Assembly (NCBI RefSeq): GCF_037038585.1
Contig: NC_092520.1
Coordinates: 56,138,501 to 56,202,500 of the forward strand
Length of the DNA stretch: 64,000 nt
DNA from: Patagioenas fasciata
Taxonomy: Eukaryota > Chordata > Aves > Columbiformes > Columbidae
Reading direction: 5' to 3'
Shown here: piece after piece, positions 1 through 11,666 of the stretch
Layout: each line of letters begins with the position of its first letter
How positions within the stretch are numbered: the stretch's first letter is position 1
Made by a program: the position numbers and the translations under genes
The notes under the pieces: generated by a model
The model's database searches: none
Seen by the model: only the letters and a program-made list of their open reading frames with translations
Told to the model about the DNA's origin: nothing

Positions 1-306
1 CAGAATCACCTTCCTCGACCCGCTGGCCACGCTCCATTTGATGCAGCCCCCGATACAACTGGCCTTCTGGGCTGCAAGCAAACATTGCCGGCTCATGTCC
101 AATCTTTCATCTACCAGTACCCCAAAGTCCTCTCAGCAGGGCTGCTCTCAATCCCTTCGTCCCCCAGCCTGTATTGATACTGGGGGTTGCCCCAACCTGA
201 GTGCAGGACCTTGCACTTGGCTATGTTGAACCTCATGAGGTTCACATGGACCCATTTCTTGAGCTTGTCCAGGTCCCTCTGGACCTCGTGGTTTTTATTT
301 TGGAAC
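1..306 (-). mobile_element. CR1 LINE fragment, reverse-transcriptase C-terminal part, truncated by window edge
   Basis: Read on the minus strand, the segment encodes a CR1-like reverse-transcriptase C-terminal stretch: the pieces [17 protein letters not shown] and [17 protein letters not shown] are recognisable, followed near 110-125 by a frame break, after which homology continues in another frame ([13 protein letters not shown]). CR1 is the dominant LINE of birds and reptiles. The broken frame shows a dead copy. It lies in an MBNL2 intron and continues past base 1. Confidence 0.85.
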
Positions 307-3006
307 GTCACCAGAACTTTTTCTAGCATTTGGCACTAATAACTGCTGAGGTTATAATTCTTCCTAGGGGTGATCTGAAGAGAAGTGAATGTAATTTGCA
401 TTTCAGTGCTCAGAACTCTGTAGAAATCAGGGCATTCAGAGATAGTTCGAACTGCACCATGACTGGTGACTGGGCTTCTCTTTAACACTGCAAGAGAAGG
501 AATGTGCTAGGTGCTTGTGTAAGCAATAACAACATAACACTCTAAATTATGTCAGTCACCCCCACTCCCAAAGTTCCCAAAAGTAAATACCCTGCCTAAT
601 GAATTCTGTGCTTTAATTTGTAATTAACAAATTACGTATTTTAGTATCATAATGTTATTGAGTGTGAATTTCCAGAATTGTTTAAAACTACGTGTTTGCA
701 AATGCACTTGACATTTCAGTGATGTTATTTTAGTTTATAGAAATAATGTCTGTTAAACAAGAAGTGAAACGCAATACGCAATGATTTCCCAATCTATCAG
801 CATTCCCATATGCTTTTTAAAGATAAAAACAAACACAGATGGCATTGACTTCATGGAAGTTTGTTATAAGGCCTGAGTAACAACCTTGGAGCCTGCCCCT
901 GTATTTATAATAGTAGGTCATAGCATGCCGTATTTTTAGCACGTTGGTGCACCAGAATATCTGTGGCAGAAAACATACTGACGTTTATGGGAGTGTTTGG
1001 GAAAAAAGAAAAGTTGCAAGACTGCCTATTTGGACATGAATGGAAGACTGCCCTTGTGCTTACAAACGTACAGAAACTTCCACAAATTCATTTTACATCA
1101 TAACTCTATGAATTTGCAGTATTATATGTATTATTCCTTAAGCACTCCCTTTCAGGGCTTATCACTATTATGTGCAATTGCCGAGGATTTTAAATTAACC
1201 ATGGAAAATACAGTGCTTGAAACCTTTTTCAGTGAAATAGCATTTGGATATTTTCCAGACTTTTGGAGCGCTCATGCTTCCTTAAGTATCTCGTTCTTTG
1301 TGCTTTTTGTTATCCATCCCTCTTTCCAACTAACGGTTGTAATTATAGTTTTATCTTACAAATTTCTGATGGTAGGAAGGGTGGATTTTGGAACCAAACC
1401 TGAAGGGCCAGGTTGTTGGCAAGCCCCAAAACAAGTGCATGAAAAAAGAGAAGAAACGGAGGGGTAACATAGCAGATGGAACCCAGACCCAGAGAGGAAA
1501 ATCTTCCTCATGGTGCTGAACCTCCTGGTCTGTGCGAGCACCACAAGCACCTGGAAAGGATTTTGGGGAGAGTAGCGGGGTATGGGAGGAGGTTAGGAAA
1601 AGTGGAACCCCCTCTATATGAGTGGGTGTCATGAGCTTTTCGTTAAAGATGCTACATCTGATATCCCATGTTTCCTGGGAAGGTTGGATTTGGTGGATCT
1701 AAGGCCTGTCACGCCACCCAGGTCTAAGGAGCAATGCATGACATTATCTGTTGGATTTTAAATTATTATGTGATGTTTTCTGAATTAGTATAATTTTCAA
1801 ATGTGTTCCTGTGTGTGTGTGTGTGAAGTTAAATTTTAAGACAAGTTTTGCTGCTGGAATATATATAAAACTTAACTGTTTTATATAACTTCTCTGCTTT
1901 CTTAACCACTTGCTCCCCTAATAAAAAGTGTGGGGCTTGACTTAGCATGGCTTACCTCCAAAGTTCTGCACTTTGTTTGTTTTACATCAGTTTGATTGCT
2001 TTGTCACCTTCTCCTTATTGTTTGGTGAATGGTCTTAAAAACAACAGATCTTTTCTCTCTTCCCATTGCTGTTTGTTAGTGTTTCAGTAGCCTCTAGAGG
2101 AGGAACTTTGTGTATTCTCTGGGGACTGTTGGGTAAGGTCATTCATAGTTATGCTGCTACTATGATGTTGAGTAAGAGGCTACAGTAGTAATTAAGCAGG
2201 AATACAAATAGCATATTTGACTTTATATCAAATATGCACGTATGTGGGACTAGTCTCCTTACATGCTCACCTTCACCAGCTTGCTATATGCACTGTACTG
2301 AAAACAAGCTGTTCTTATTTTTCATTTGGTCTTCCCAGAAAGGTTAAAAGTAAACCACTAAACCACATGGTGGGTGAACAGTCCTTCCAGAGCATCTCTG
2401 AGGTGCGCTGGGAGCCTTTTGCTGGAATGTTACACACTTGGAGGTGTTTATCTTGGGGACTTGTCCCAGTAGTATTTTTTTTGGTTAGAAGAACCTCTCC
2501 ACCTCAGGTGTTTTGTGAAGAATGAGTATATTGGCATCAAGAGCAAATTTGGCAAAGGCTCCGCAGGGCGGTGTCAGCTCATTCCATTTTAAGTTCTTAC
2601 TCTGCTGCACACCAAAAAGTTGGTGAAAGTTGATCTGCACAATGTTGAGCTGAGTTATGCAATGAGTTCTAGAATCCCCAAATAGTGTGATATTTACCCG
2701 AGGACATTTCTGTAAACAAAGCCCCGTCACTGCAGAAGTACTAAGTGAAAGGATAAAAGTACTTGAAGTATCTTGTGTGTATACAGGAACATGCCACAAG
2801 TCCCCGAGTATACTCAGTAGCAGTTTAATAGGAACATAAGTGCCTTTTTTGTGTTAAAGCAAAACTATGAATGACCTTACAGTTTCATTTAACTAACGTA
2901 CTTCTCTGTGGTTATGCTTGAATCTCACTTTGAATGTTAACTCTAAACGGCTAACCTGTTTCTTCCCTTTATCCACTTTTTTCACCTATCATTGCATGAC
3001 ACGCAG
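307..3006 (+). other. MBNL2: MBNL2 intron upstream of the 36-nt exon
   Basis: AT-rich intron sequence with no supportable exon. The exon expected just upstream (encoding the segment before GSVLCMTPATSI) is not seen, so it lies before the window. Open frames here, such as 997-1467 and 2217-2525, show no family resemblance. The last 122 nt (2883-3004) lack any AG and contain a CTAAC branch-point candidate (2951-2955) and pyrimidine runs. Confidence 0.8.
2883..3006 (+). promoter_or_regulatory. MBNL2: 3' splice-site region of the MBNL2 36-nt exon (AG-exclusion zone)
   Basis: No AG occurs between the AG at 2881-2882 and the acceptor AG at 3005-3006. The stretch contains ACTAAC and CTAAC branch-point-like motifs (about 2890 and 2951-2955) and pyrimidine tracts around 2958-2987. 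Such AG-free zones mark the region scanned between branch point and 3' splice site. Its length fits a regulated cassette exon. The function is inferred. Confidence 0.7.
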
Positions 3007-3042
3007 GGTCAGTTTTGTGCATGACACCCGCTAGCAGTATTG
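3007..3042 (+). CDS. MBNL2: MBNL2 36-nt cassette exon (GSVLCMTPATSI)
   Basis: The exon is flanked by an acceptor ending ACGCAG and a donor GTAGGT. Entered with one base of a codon already supplied (phase 1), it reads (G)SVLCMTPATSI and leaves one G, so it is exactly 36 nt and can be included or skipped without changing frame. SVLCMTPATS is the conserved muscleblind-like segment just before the alternative C-termini. In MBNL1 the matching 36-nt exon is alternatively spliced and has been linked to self-association; the same role here is inferred. Muscleblind-like proteins are CCCH zinc-finger RNA-binding regulators of splicing and mRNA localisation. The zinc fingers are encoded upstream of the window. 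MBNL2 is preferred over MBNL1 because RAP2A lies downstream on the same strand and because of the terminal exon. Confidence 0.93.
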
Positions 3043-4458
3043 GTAGGTTCCAAATTTCTTTATTGATCTCTTTTTATACTGTATATGATGTATATTCACT
3101 TGTTTCAAAAATCCTAGGCGAGATTTAGACACTGACTAGAATTAAAGGTTCATTTGTCCTTCTGGTTGACTTTGCAGAGTGTTTAGATTTGTAGATGAAA
3201 GCTGCAGTTTAGATGTGATATCACCTGCTATAACAACTACACTGCAAAAGCATAATACCATGAATTCCAGTCTGCTTTTCAGTTTTCAAGTTTTATTTCT
3301 CTTTATATTTTATATTGTCTAGTACTGTAAAATCATAAAATACTGGGAAAAGCCAGCAAATTTCATCAGTGTTTTAAAGTTTCATAGTGGTGTGCCTATT
3401 TCTCCTTTTTGCTGTGTGTTAGAAAGTTTTATCAGCGTTTCCCAGAAATGCCTACTTTGATCCACAGAGGTTCTGTTGAAACCCGTGATCTGAATCTTGC
3501 TCCTCCTTTAAATATATTTGCAGCTTGAAATTAACATTAACAAGCAAAATGCAAGCCCAGTGCAACAGCCTCTAAGACAGGAAAGTAATTTTTCTGTTAT
3601 TCTGTAGCCCTATCCCAGTGACCACTCAGATGAGCAGTTAAAATATCAAGCCTTTAAAACACCAAGTTAATAATTCTCTCATGAAGATGCTGATTAAATT
3701 CGTTCTTGAAATGAGCAAACGCAGCGACTTTCACAAAATCGACCTTGCTTTTTTAGATCAAACAAAGTAGTATTTAAATCAGGAAAACTATTATCATCCT
3801 TCTCCTGATTTTTGCTTCAAAGCAGACGGTAATTTAACTCTGATAAAGTCTAACAGTTATGCAGTGCTAGTAGAAAAAAAAAAAAAAGGCATAAATTGGA
3901 TTATAAAGACAGCAAGTATCTGGCTTACTTCAAAATGAAGATTCATGAAAATAATTTTTAAATTATGTTTAGAACTTAGATAAACACTTATCATTTTCCT
4001 TCCCAGTACAAGCCACTATATGTTTTTTAAGTAGAATTTTGGCTTGGAGTGCTTTATATCAATACTGGGGGAAACAAATTGCTCATGTAACAATTCTCAG
4101 GTACTGGGCCTATTTGGTAGAGACGTCGTTTGCACAAGTAATCCTCTTGTTAAAGATAACCCCTGCATTTTTAATGGTCCTCGCTCTTTTTTTTTTCTGG
4201 GAATCGCCGATTGTGTTGACAACCTTCCTTTAATTGTACTTGTAATAAGCTATTTTCCCTTTTTTTTTTCTTTTTTTTTTTTTTATTATTTCTCCGCCAC
4301 GCTTTCTCGCTTTGCACTGTGATTGCATGCCATCTGCCGGTTTTAACCCATGATGATGGCTTGCCGCTCTTGATATTCACCATGCCAAAAAATACCACTT
4401 CTCTTACCATAATGCTGCACCCTCCTGTTCATTGCTTCCATGGTTCCCCTCCTGAAAG
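3043..4458 (+). other. MBNL2: MBNL2 intron between the 36-nt and 95-nt exons
   Basis: A 1,416-nt AT-rich intron with GT...AG borders. Apart from the splice-control region at its 3' end (4250-4458), it holds only low-complexity runs: an A-run near 3873-3887 and T-runs at 4257-4284. No repeat family or further exon is recognised. Confidence 0.85.
4250..4458 (+). promoter_or_regulatory. MBNL2: Long AG-exclusion zone with YGCY cluster before the MBNL2 95-nt exon
   Basis: From the AG at 4248-4249 to the acceptor AG at 4457-4458 there is no AG for 207 nt. The zone opens with a strong uridine tract (about 4253-4284). It holds ten YGCY motifs between 4295 and 4436: 4295, 4300, 4308, 4328, 4335, 4362, 4365, 4383, 4413 and 4433. 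YGCY is the known MBNL binding motif. A branch-point-like TTTTAAC lies at 4341-4347. A distant branch point plus clustered YGCY upstream of an exon is the established layout for MBNL-repressed exons such as MBNL1 exon 5 and TNNT2 exon 5. Autoregulation here is inferred. Confidence 0.75.
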
Positions 4459-4553
4459 TACCCATGATGCACAACGCTACGGCCGCCACTGTCTCTGCAG
4501 CAACAACTCCTGCAACAAGTGTTCCCTTCGCCGCAACAGCCACAGCAAATCAG
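4459..4553 (+). CDS. MBNL2: MBNL2 95-nt frame-switching cassette exon
   Basis: Acceptor CCTGAAAG and donor CAG|GTTTGC bound exactly 95 nt. With the G left over from the previous exon it reads [18 protein letters not shown] followed by [14 protein letters not shown], nearly the known muscleblind-like C-terminal segment. It enters in phase 1 and leaves in phase 0. Ninety-five is not divisible by three, so inclusion makes the terminal exon read I-I-L-K-stop (20130-20144), whereas skipping gives a 42-residue tail ending ELPQTAC. The donor is weak (T at +3, C at +6), as is common for regulated exons. Both choices place the stop in the last exon, so neither should trigger nonsense-mediated decay. 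Confidence 0.95.
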
Positions 4554-6173
4554 GTTTGCTCCTTTTAAAGCTTTCTTTCACAAGATCCCAAACTCTAAAT
4601 GAGTGCTGAGATTTTTTTATTTTAATTTATTTTTTTTTAACAAAAAAAATTCTCACGGAGAATTTTTTTTTTCTTCTGTGTTTACCCCATCAAATTTTAC
4701 TTTTATTTTAAAGTCGTTTATAGCAAGTGTTTGTGGGACAGGTTGCACTTATTTAGAGTTAACATTTGTTGCAAATAATGATGTAGCTGTGTTTTGTGTT
4801 GCGATGTTTGTACCTAATTACTGTGTAATTAACCAAGCTGGAATTAGAATCACCGTAGTACTGGACTGCTTACAAAAATCTATTATGAACTCTCAAGTTC
4901 AAAAACGAAGATCATCACAGGTTTCAAACGTTCTGATGTGTTAATGTAGCCTTCTCCATGCTATGTGTGGAAGCAACTAATTTGTAAGCATGGAAGCTGT
5001 CTAAAATCACAAGCGGGAAAAAGCAGCTGAAAAAAAAAAGGAAGAGAGGAACAAAACTGAATGTCTTCTGTAAATGCTAGTGATCAAAACAGCACTCGAG
5101 ATATTTATGACAATGCCTGCTTCATGTTTGGAAGTGTATCTTTAACCCAGGAATTTTGTACAAAGAACCCCCGGGGGTTATTGACAGAGGCAGGCTAGGA
5201 AAGGTGACACTTTCTCCTTTTCTTCTGCGTTTTGTTATGTTAATGACAGTTCTCATTTTGGTAGGGTCTCCCCATCCACCTGTAGGACTTGATTCCCAGG
5301 GAAGCTGCATCTGTGGCAGCTCAGAGTGTGCAGCTTTGATTCCTCTGATGGGGCTGTAGAGATTCCCAGCCCACTCCACCTGGCATCTGCCCAGAGAGGG
5401 GTTTGCGCAGCACCTGGGTCTCTCTGGCTTTTCTGTTGCTTTGGGACCACACTCGAGCACTTGAACTCAAGAGCTGTTTTCCCTCAGATTTTGAGACATC
5501 AAACCGAGGGGGAAGCAAAGCAGGTTTGCTCACCAAGGGAAAGCAGAAGGCTAAGTCCCTATCGCCTTTCCTTGAATTACTCCTGGCCAGACCAACAAGC
5601 TGCAGCAGACCCAGTGGAAATGCTCACCCATTGATTGACTCGCCTCCACCTGCCAAGGAGTTACAAAGAAATCAGTGAAAATGTTTTGCTTAATTATGTC
5701 ATATGAGTTAGTTAGTTAGTTATACTGTTGGGCACAAAACTATTTAAGTATTCCGTGGAAAAATAGAAGTTGCCGCAGGAGTTTATTTATAATAATTTAG
5801 GAAAAATATACTACCTCTGAAATACACCCTGCTTTCTTAAAGAAACACAAACCAGTCCATTTTCTCTGTTTTGTTTTTTTTTTTTTAAGGTTAATTTGCC
5901 AAAATTGTGGTGTTCGTACTTCTAGCGTTTTCTTCAAAAGAGGGTTGTCGTTTTGCATGTTCTTTTCTGAGAGCTAGCTTGTTTTTAGTGAAAAAATGCT
6001 TGGGACAAGGAGGAAAGTGCAGCAAGCAAATGGTGCGTTTCATTGCCCTTCGCGGAACAGTGTCTGCAGCAGAAAATATTTTTGCAGAATCCAGTGTAAT
6101 TTTATGAACCCAAAGTGGTGACAGAGGGGCTTGAAGGTGCCAAGGGACCATGAGAAAAGGGGGTGGTTTGGGG

Positions 6174-6265
6174 TGGGGGTGGACTGGGGACCCTCTCCAG
6201 TGTGGAAATGCCACTGAGGCACTCTGCCACCTGCACTCCTGAGTGCTAGAGGGGCTGATGGTAGC
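6174..6265 (+). repeat. 92-bp dispersed repeat, copy 1
   Basis: It aligns without gaps to 7201-7292 with 8 differences in 92 positions (about 91% identity, counted by eye). The shared core includes GGGGACCCTCTCCAGTGTGG and CTGCACTCCTGAGTGC. Weak similarity (TTTGG-GTGGGGG) extends a few bases upstream. The family is not recognised. Confidence 0.85.
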
Positions 6266-7200
6266 TGAAGTTGCAGAAGTACCCGTCCACCTACAAAAGG
6301 GAGTAGTAAGCAGTCTTTGTTTAGCTAATGGGAATACTTTCACACGAGACACTGGTGCCACTGGGGAGGCACAGGTGTCCCCAAATGCACTTTCTCATCT
6401 AGCAGGACGGCAGGCAGAGCCCTTCCTTTCCCAGCACAGATTTTGTTTGCCTTGGAGGAGTAGAGCACTTTAAATTTAACAGGGGTTGTAAAAAGTGTCT
6501 GTCTCTATTTATTTAGTTGCATATATTTGTGTCTGTGTGTATACGTCTGAAATTAAAAGGCGGTTTAGCATGGGGATGGGTTTCCACTTGTTTTAACTTC
6601 AGCCGTTTGGAGCTTTGGTATCCAGTTCATCTGCTTTTCTGGAAGTCCGTGTTAGGGCAAGTTAAGCTGCCCTGAAGGGTCCTGCCTCTTTCTCTTGCCT
6701 GTGGAAGGAGTGTAGGTGCATACCCAAAACTCTGCACTGCTGCACATGGAGAAGATGGGTCCCATCCAGCAGCTTTTCTCATTGGCTTCTGTACCATGTG
6801 TCATCATTGTCTTTTCATTCTCCTGTCTTTGTTTTAGTCATCGCAAATCTAGCAGGAAAAAAAGAAGCTACTGTAAAAAACTGTGTGTTTGGAAGTAGGT
6901 AAAGTAGTTACTTATGCTTTGTAAGAGGCGAATCTCCAGATTTACTTTTTATTTACAACCTCTTAAGAGTTGGAGACAAAGCTACAACACTGGGAAGGGC
7001 CCCATAGTAACTCTGTGGCCCTAACTCAGTATTTCTTTAGCCCAAGAAGCACAGAAGGAGCAGGTAATTAACCTGAGTTAAGACTTTCTTCTGAAGACTT
7101 CTTTCTAACATCAGTTGTTCATGTCCTTTTTATAGATTTAAACTCTCCTGTGTATTTCAGAAAACTACTTTTTTTATTCCCATCTAGATAAAATTTGGAG

Positions 7201-7292
7201 TGGGGGTGTGCTGGGGACCCTCTCCAGTGTGGGAATGCCACCGAGGCACTCTGCCGCCTGCACTCCTGAGTGCCAGAGGGGCCAATGGTAGC
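7201..7292 (+). repeat. 92-bp dispersed repeat, copy 2
   Basis: Direct-orientation partner of 6174-6265, starting 1,027 bp downstream. The two copies end in unrelated flanks. Either a local duplication or two insertions of a short element could explain them. No terminal inverted repeats or target-site duplications are obvious. Confidence 0.85.
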
Positions 7293-8852
7293 CCCTGATT
7301 GTGCCATGTTACTTCACATATCTCTGGGATGCAGTTTCCTCTTTCCAGTGTCTCTACTGCTCTTTTAAATCAACATGCAGCCTTCAGCCCATCCCATTTC
7401 AGCTGCTGAAGCTTCTCCTTACAGTGCCAGGCATGACAAGAAATTGTAGCAGGGCTTAATCCTTTAGCTCAATATTATTTGGCTTAGTATTCTGGCTTGG
7501 GGCAAGGTTGCTGGACTTCCTTGGGTTGAGTGTGATGATCCTGGTGTCCCTGAAGCACCAATAGAAGGAAAAGTCAACATCTCAAAAGTTACAGAATCTC
7601 AGCTGATGGCTAAAACACCCTACCAATTCTTTTGGGTACAGTAAATTATTTAGTATATGCTGTCAGCTTGTATTTTGAAAAAAGATGAACAGTATCTCAC
7701 GCCTTCTGTATGTCCTTTCTTTCTGAAAATAACAGGAGTAACAGCTCAAAATGTGCCTGCATTGACACACGGACAGTCAGTCAGGCTTGGGCAGAAACTC
7801 TACGTGTTGTGTGTTCAGTGTATGGCATGAGACACAAGAGGATTCTGCAGATTCAAGGCTATACTGTAGTACATCCATGCAGGGTGACGCCAGTTAAGAA
7901 TATATGAAAAACTGGAAGTCTCTTGCTTTTCCTGCCTTAAAGAAGATAGTTTTAAAACCCAAATAATTTTCTTGCCATTTACTTCAGAGGAGAGGAGAAT
8001 CGCTTTGGCTCAGTGCAATGGAAACAGGATGGAGCAAAAGTGCTTTAGCAAACCCGGTTTTACAAATCCTGATAAAAAACTCTGTCAATACAAGAGCTGG
8101 TGGTGCTGCAGGTCACTGCGTGTGGGCATCTTGTGAGCGGGTGTCCCCGCTTACTCTAGCTGCCAGGCTGTGATGGGAGGGGATGGAGAGGAGACTTCAG
8201 TTTGGGATTTCCAGTGAAAGGCAAGTGGACTTCCAAAGGTATGTGCGGAGTCCAGGAGCATGATGGGTCAGAGATGAGAGGTGCTTCCCCTTTTCCTCCC
8301 TTCGCAACTGCTCTAGCCATTTCCACGACAGTGGGGCTGGAAGCCACAGCTGCTTAACCTCACTTCAGGATTAGATCCTTAATGAACTTAAGTCCAGTTG
8401 TTGTTTGGGGATGCTTGACAGCATTTTCTTGGAGGATGGAACCAGCGAAGTTCCAAGGAACATGAAATGACAGTGAGAAGCAGCATTACAGTGTGTTTAC
8501 AGAGGGTTTGGTCCTGGCTCCCTCTAGTGCATGCCTGTGGGCAGAAGTATGTAAAACATCTTATTTAAAATATTAATACAGTAATTGTGTGTAAATAGAT
8601 ACTTCAGAGATCTTTAATTGTTACTGCTGTAGCTAGTAGACTAGCAGTACTGGAGCAAGCAAGGAAACTTACCTGTTCAGCTTCACATGTAGCCATACAT
8701 GGAGGATGATCTATACTAATGTTATTTGAGAGAGATATTATTCTGAATTCTGGGATGGAATTTCAGTTTTAAATAATGCCAACGCCTGCCGGAGCGGGGG
8801 CGAGGGAGGGGGGTGCTTTAAATTTCTAAGTAGAAAGCCTTACTGTTGCTTT

Positions 8853-8855
<3 letters not shown>

Positions 8856-8888
<33 letters not shown>
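8856..8888. repeat. (TA)n microsatellite abutting a CR1 3' end
   Basis: About 33 bp of alternating TA directly precede the CR1 3' tail (ATCACAGAATCACAGAAT). The repeat may have been the insertion site or may have grown from the junction. Confidence 0.95.
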
Positions 8889-8891
<3 letters not shown>

Positions 8892-9205
8892 AGAATCACA
8901 GAATGTCAGAGTTTGAAAGGGACCTCAAAAGATCATCTAGTGCAATCCCCCTGCCGGAGCAGGAACACCTAGGTGAGGTTACACAGGAATGTATGCAGGT
9001 GGGTTTTGAATGTCTCCAGAGTAGGAGACTCCACAACTCCCCTGGGCAGCCTGTTCCAGTGTCTGTCACCCTCACTGAGAAGAAGTTTCTTCTCATATTT
9101 AAGTGGAACCTTTTGTGTTCCAGTTTGGACCCATGACCCCTTGTCTTACCATTTGTTGTCACCGAGAAGAGCCTGGCTCCATCTTCGTGACACTGTATTG
9201 GTGAG
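8889..9205 (-). mobile_element. CR1 LINE 3' end, 5'-truncated
   Basis: The + strand begins with ATCACAGAATCACAGAATGT, the reverse complement of the CR1 3' tail, and continues with GACCTCAAAAGATCATCTAG, CCCCCTGCCGGAGCAGGAAC, GGGCAGCCTGTTCCAGTGTC and AGAAGTTTCTTCTCATATTT. All are typical of the CR1 3' region read antisense. Homology fades near AGAGCCTGGCTCCATCTTCG (to about 9205). The copy is about 315 bp, decayed and non-coding. Confidence 0.93.
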
Positions 9206-11666
9206 TCCTACAAGAATTAAAAGGTTAGGACTCAGCCCAAAATTAAGACGCCTAAGTGTTGATGTCTGAGTGTGGGTGTCTACATGCAAGCTAGAAATTT
9301 TAAGTACCCATTGTAGACTGTGAAGGTTATCAACACAGTAAGATGAAGTCTGGAGAATAGCCTGGCTCACCCTTCAAGAATCACGCAGGGCTTGGTTCAG
9401 TTGCTTAAACATGTGTCTACTGACATTTAACGTGATCTTGGATGTCTAGGTTATCCAAGACATTTTGACAACCTTGGCAGATGCAATACAGACAAACGTG
9501 CACAATTCTGAACTGGATGACAGGCAGGAGACCCTAGCCCAAAAGCCTGAACCCGAGAAGTGATCTCCAGGCTCTGTTGGCGAACTGGCGAGGTTATGTC
9601 ACCCCATTGACTGCAATGAGAGGTTAAGACACCAGCATTTCTGTGTCTTAATCTGGGTCCTCAAGCTCAGTGGATGCTTCCTGAGTTCTTGGTCATTACA
9701 GGGCAATTACGAAATTCCAAATGATTTTAAAGAAAATAGTCTCACTGCCATCATTTCAGTACAGAGCAGTACGTGGTTTTAAGTTCTGTAGCAATGAAAA
9801 TGGGCCAAAGACTGACAGTACAAAAATAGCATTATAGAAAATGCTGCTTAAGGGTGTTATTTAGTGACAACATTATTCTACTCATTATACAACCTTTCAC
9901 CAAGAAGGAAAAATTAAAAGCCAAATGAAATCAAAAGGAAAATGAACTACTCATAGGCCATGTCTGAAAAGAAATATGAGATCAACAGGCTGTCTCATGC
10001 TAAGACTTATGATTATCCAGCACAGCTGTTTTAAATTATGCATCAGCGTTTACACTAAATTAGGTGGCAATTATGCAGCTATTAATTATGAAATCATTCA
10101 GTAGCCTTCAGTTTTGTCAAAATCTGTAAAACTACAATGCAATGCAAATAAAAATAGTTGTGTTACATTTGAGTGCCACAGACAAAAGGACAATTAAAAT
10201 ATTTGCCTGAGAATTCAAATAAGTAGTTAACATAGCGTAAAATACAAACATGCCGAACATTTAATGGGGATTTGAGGTGCCACGTGTGGCAGCTCCCAAG
10301 GGAGGGGAGCCGGGACGTGCGGCATCAGAGCATCTCTCCTTGCCAAGGTGCCTGCAAAGGCAGCCACCGCTCCCAAAGGAGGCAGATTCTCCTTAGACCA
10401 AAATCTCATATGACACCTACTCAAGCTCATTTCCCCTTCTGCAAAAGGCAGAAGCGCCAGTTGCTCCCTCTTGGCAATATTCCCTGGTGTCCCCAAAAAG
10501 GGCGTCCTCTCCAGTCCACCCATCTGGCCCCAGGAAGCCACCTGGCAGGGCAGAGGTTTGTCCTCAGCGCGGCTGCCGGAGCATTTTCTGCCTCGCTTTC
10601 CCTTTCTCCCTTGTGAAGACCTGCTGAACTTGTAAATGGAGAATAGAGTAGCAATATACTGAGAAAATGTATCAAAAAAACGCAGAAGGTAGTAGGAAAC
10701 AGCCAGCCTCTTTTGTTGGTTAAAATCTAGCTTTTGAGAAGGAAGGTGGGAAGGGGAAACAAATGTTATTTACATCTTCAGTGCCAGTATTCAGCAATGT
10801 TACAAATAAGAGCCTGTGCAAAATTCTTTTTAGTGATTTGAAAAGCTTTAATTTCAGTGTCTAAGGGAATGAGGGAACAGGTAGGAAAGCACTTCTGCTG
10901 TGAATAACAACTATCTAACCAATTTTTGTCTCTTTTTTTTTTTTTTTTTGACTGAAAGATTTGGTCTAGAAATTCCATAAAGTCCCACCTTAAATACTCC
11001 TATAGAAGATTCTGTTCTAACAATGGAAAAGGCGATTTAAATGAAAAATTCCAACAAAGGAGATAGAAGAATAGGTTCCTTTCTCAAATACGTTATCAGA
11101 GGGGATGCTTGCAGGGAGCAAGCCCTGAGCAGAACATCTCACCTTTTGTCTGCTCCAGGCTGGAAAAGTGAACCTAAATGATCCTTGATTATGAAGAGTC
11201 ATTTCTCTAGAGCAGGTATCTGAATAGCAATAGCTTGTCACATTAGGAAAGGCAAATGCAAACCGCTCGCTGCCTCTTTCATGCTAGATACCCAAGAATC
11301 ACAAGCCTCAATTCAATCAAGTTATCTTGTCTGAAGACACTGAACTATATGTAAGTACCTGTAACTTTCAGAATTAAGTTTGCAGATTCAGTAAGTGAGT
11401 TTCCAATCTTGAAGCCCACAACAAATCTCTAGCAGTGTCAAGAAAAGACGCTTTGGATTGCCTTGAAACAACTGATGTTATGAAATATGTGGCAAAACCT
11501 TGTTTTCCTGAACAGTTACGCAGCAAAGAAACAAAGCCAAAAGATTACCCTGGAAAATCTGAAGGAGTTCTGTTTTAAGTCTCATGTAAACTTTAACCAA
11601 GTATTTTGTTTTACTTTTAATAACATTTTTTTGGTCTCCTAAGATAGCGTGTTGTTTCTGTGTAGA

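Noticed and set aside
111-329. 72-codon minus frame
   Set aside because: It is a piece of a broken CR1 LINE reverse transcriptase, not a host gene; annotated as a mobile element.
997-1467. 156-codon + strand frame in MBNL2 intron
   Set aside because: Phe/Leu/Ser-rich translation of AT-rich intron, no domain, no splice or promoter context.
4319-4609. 96-codon + strand frame overlapping the MBNL2 95-nt exon
   Set aside because: It reads a different frame from the conserved VPMMH...TANQ frame and crosses both splice sites.
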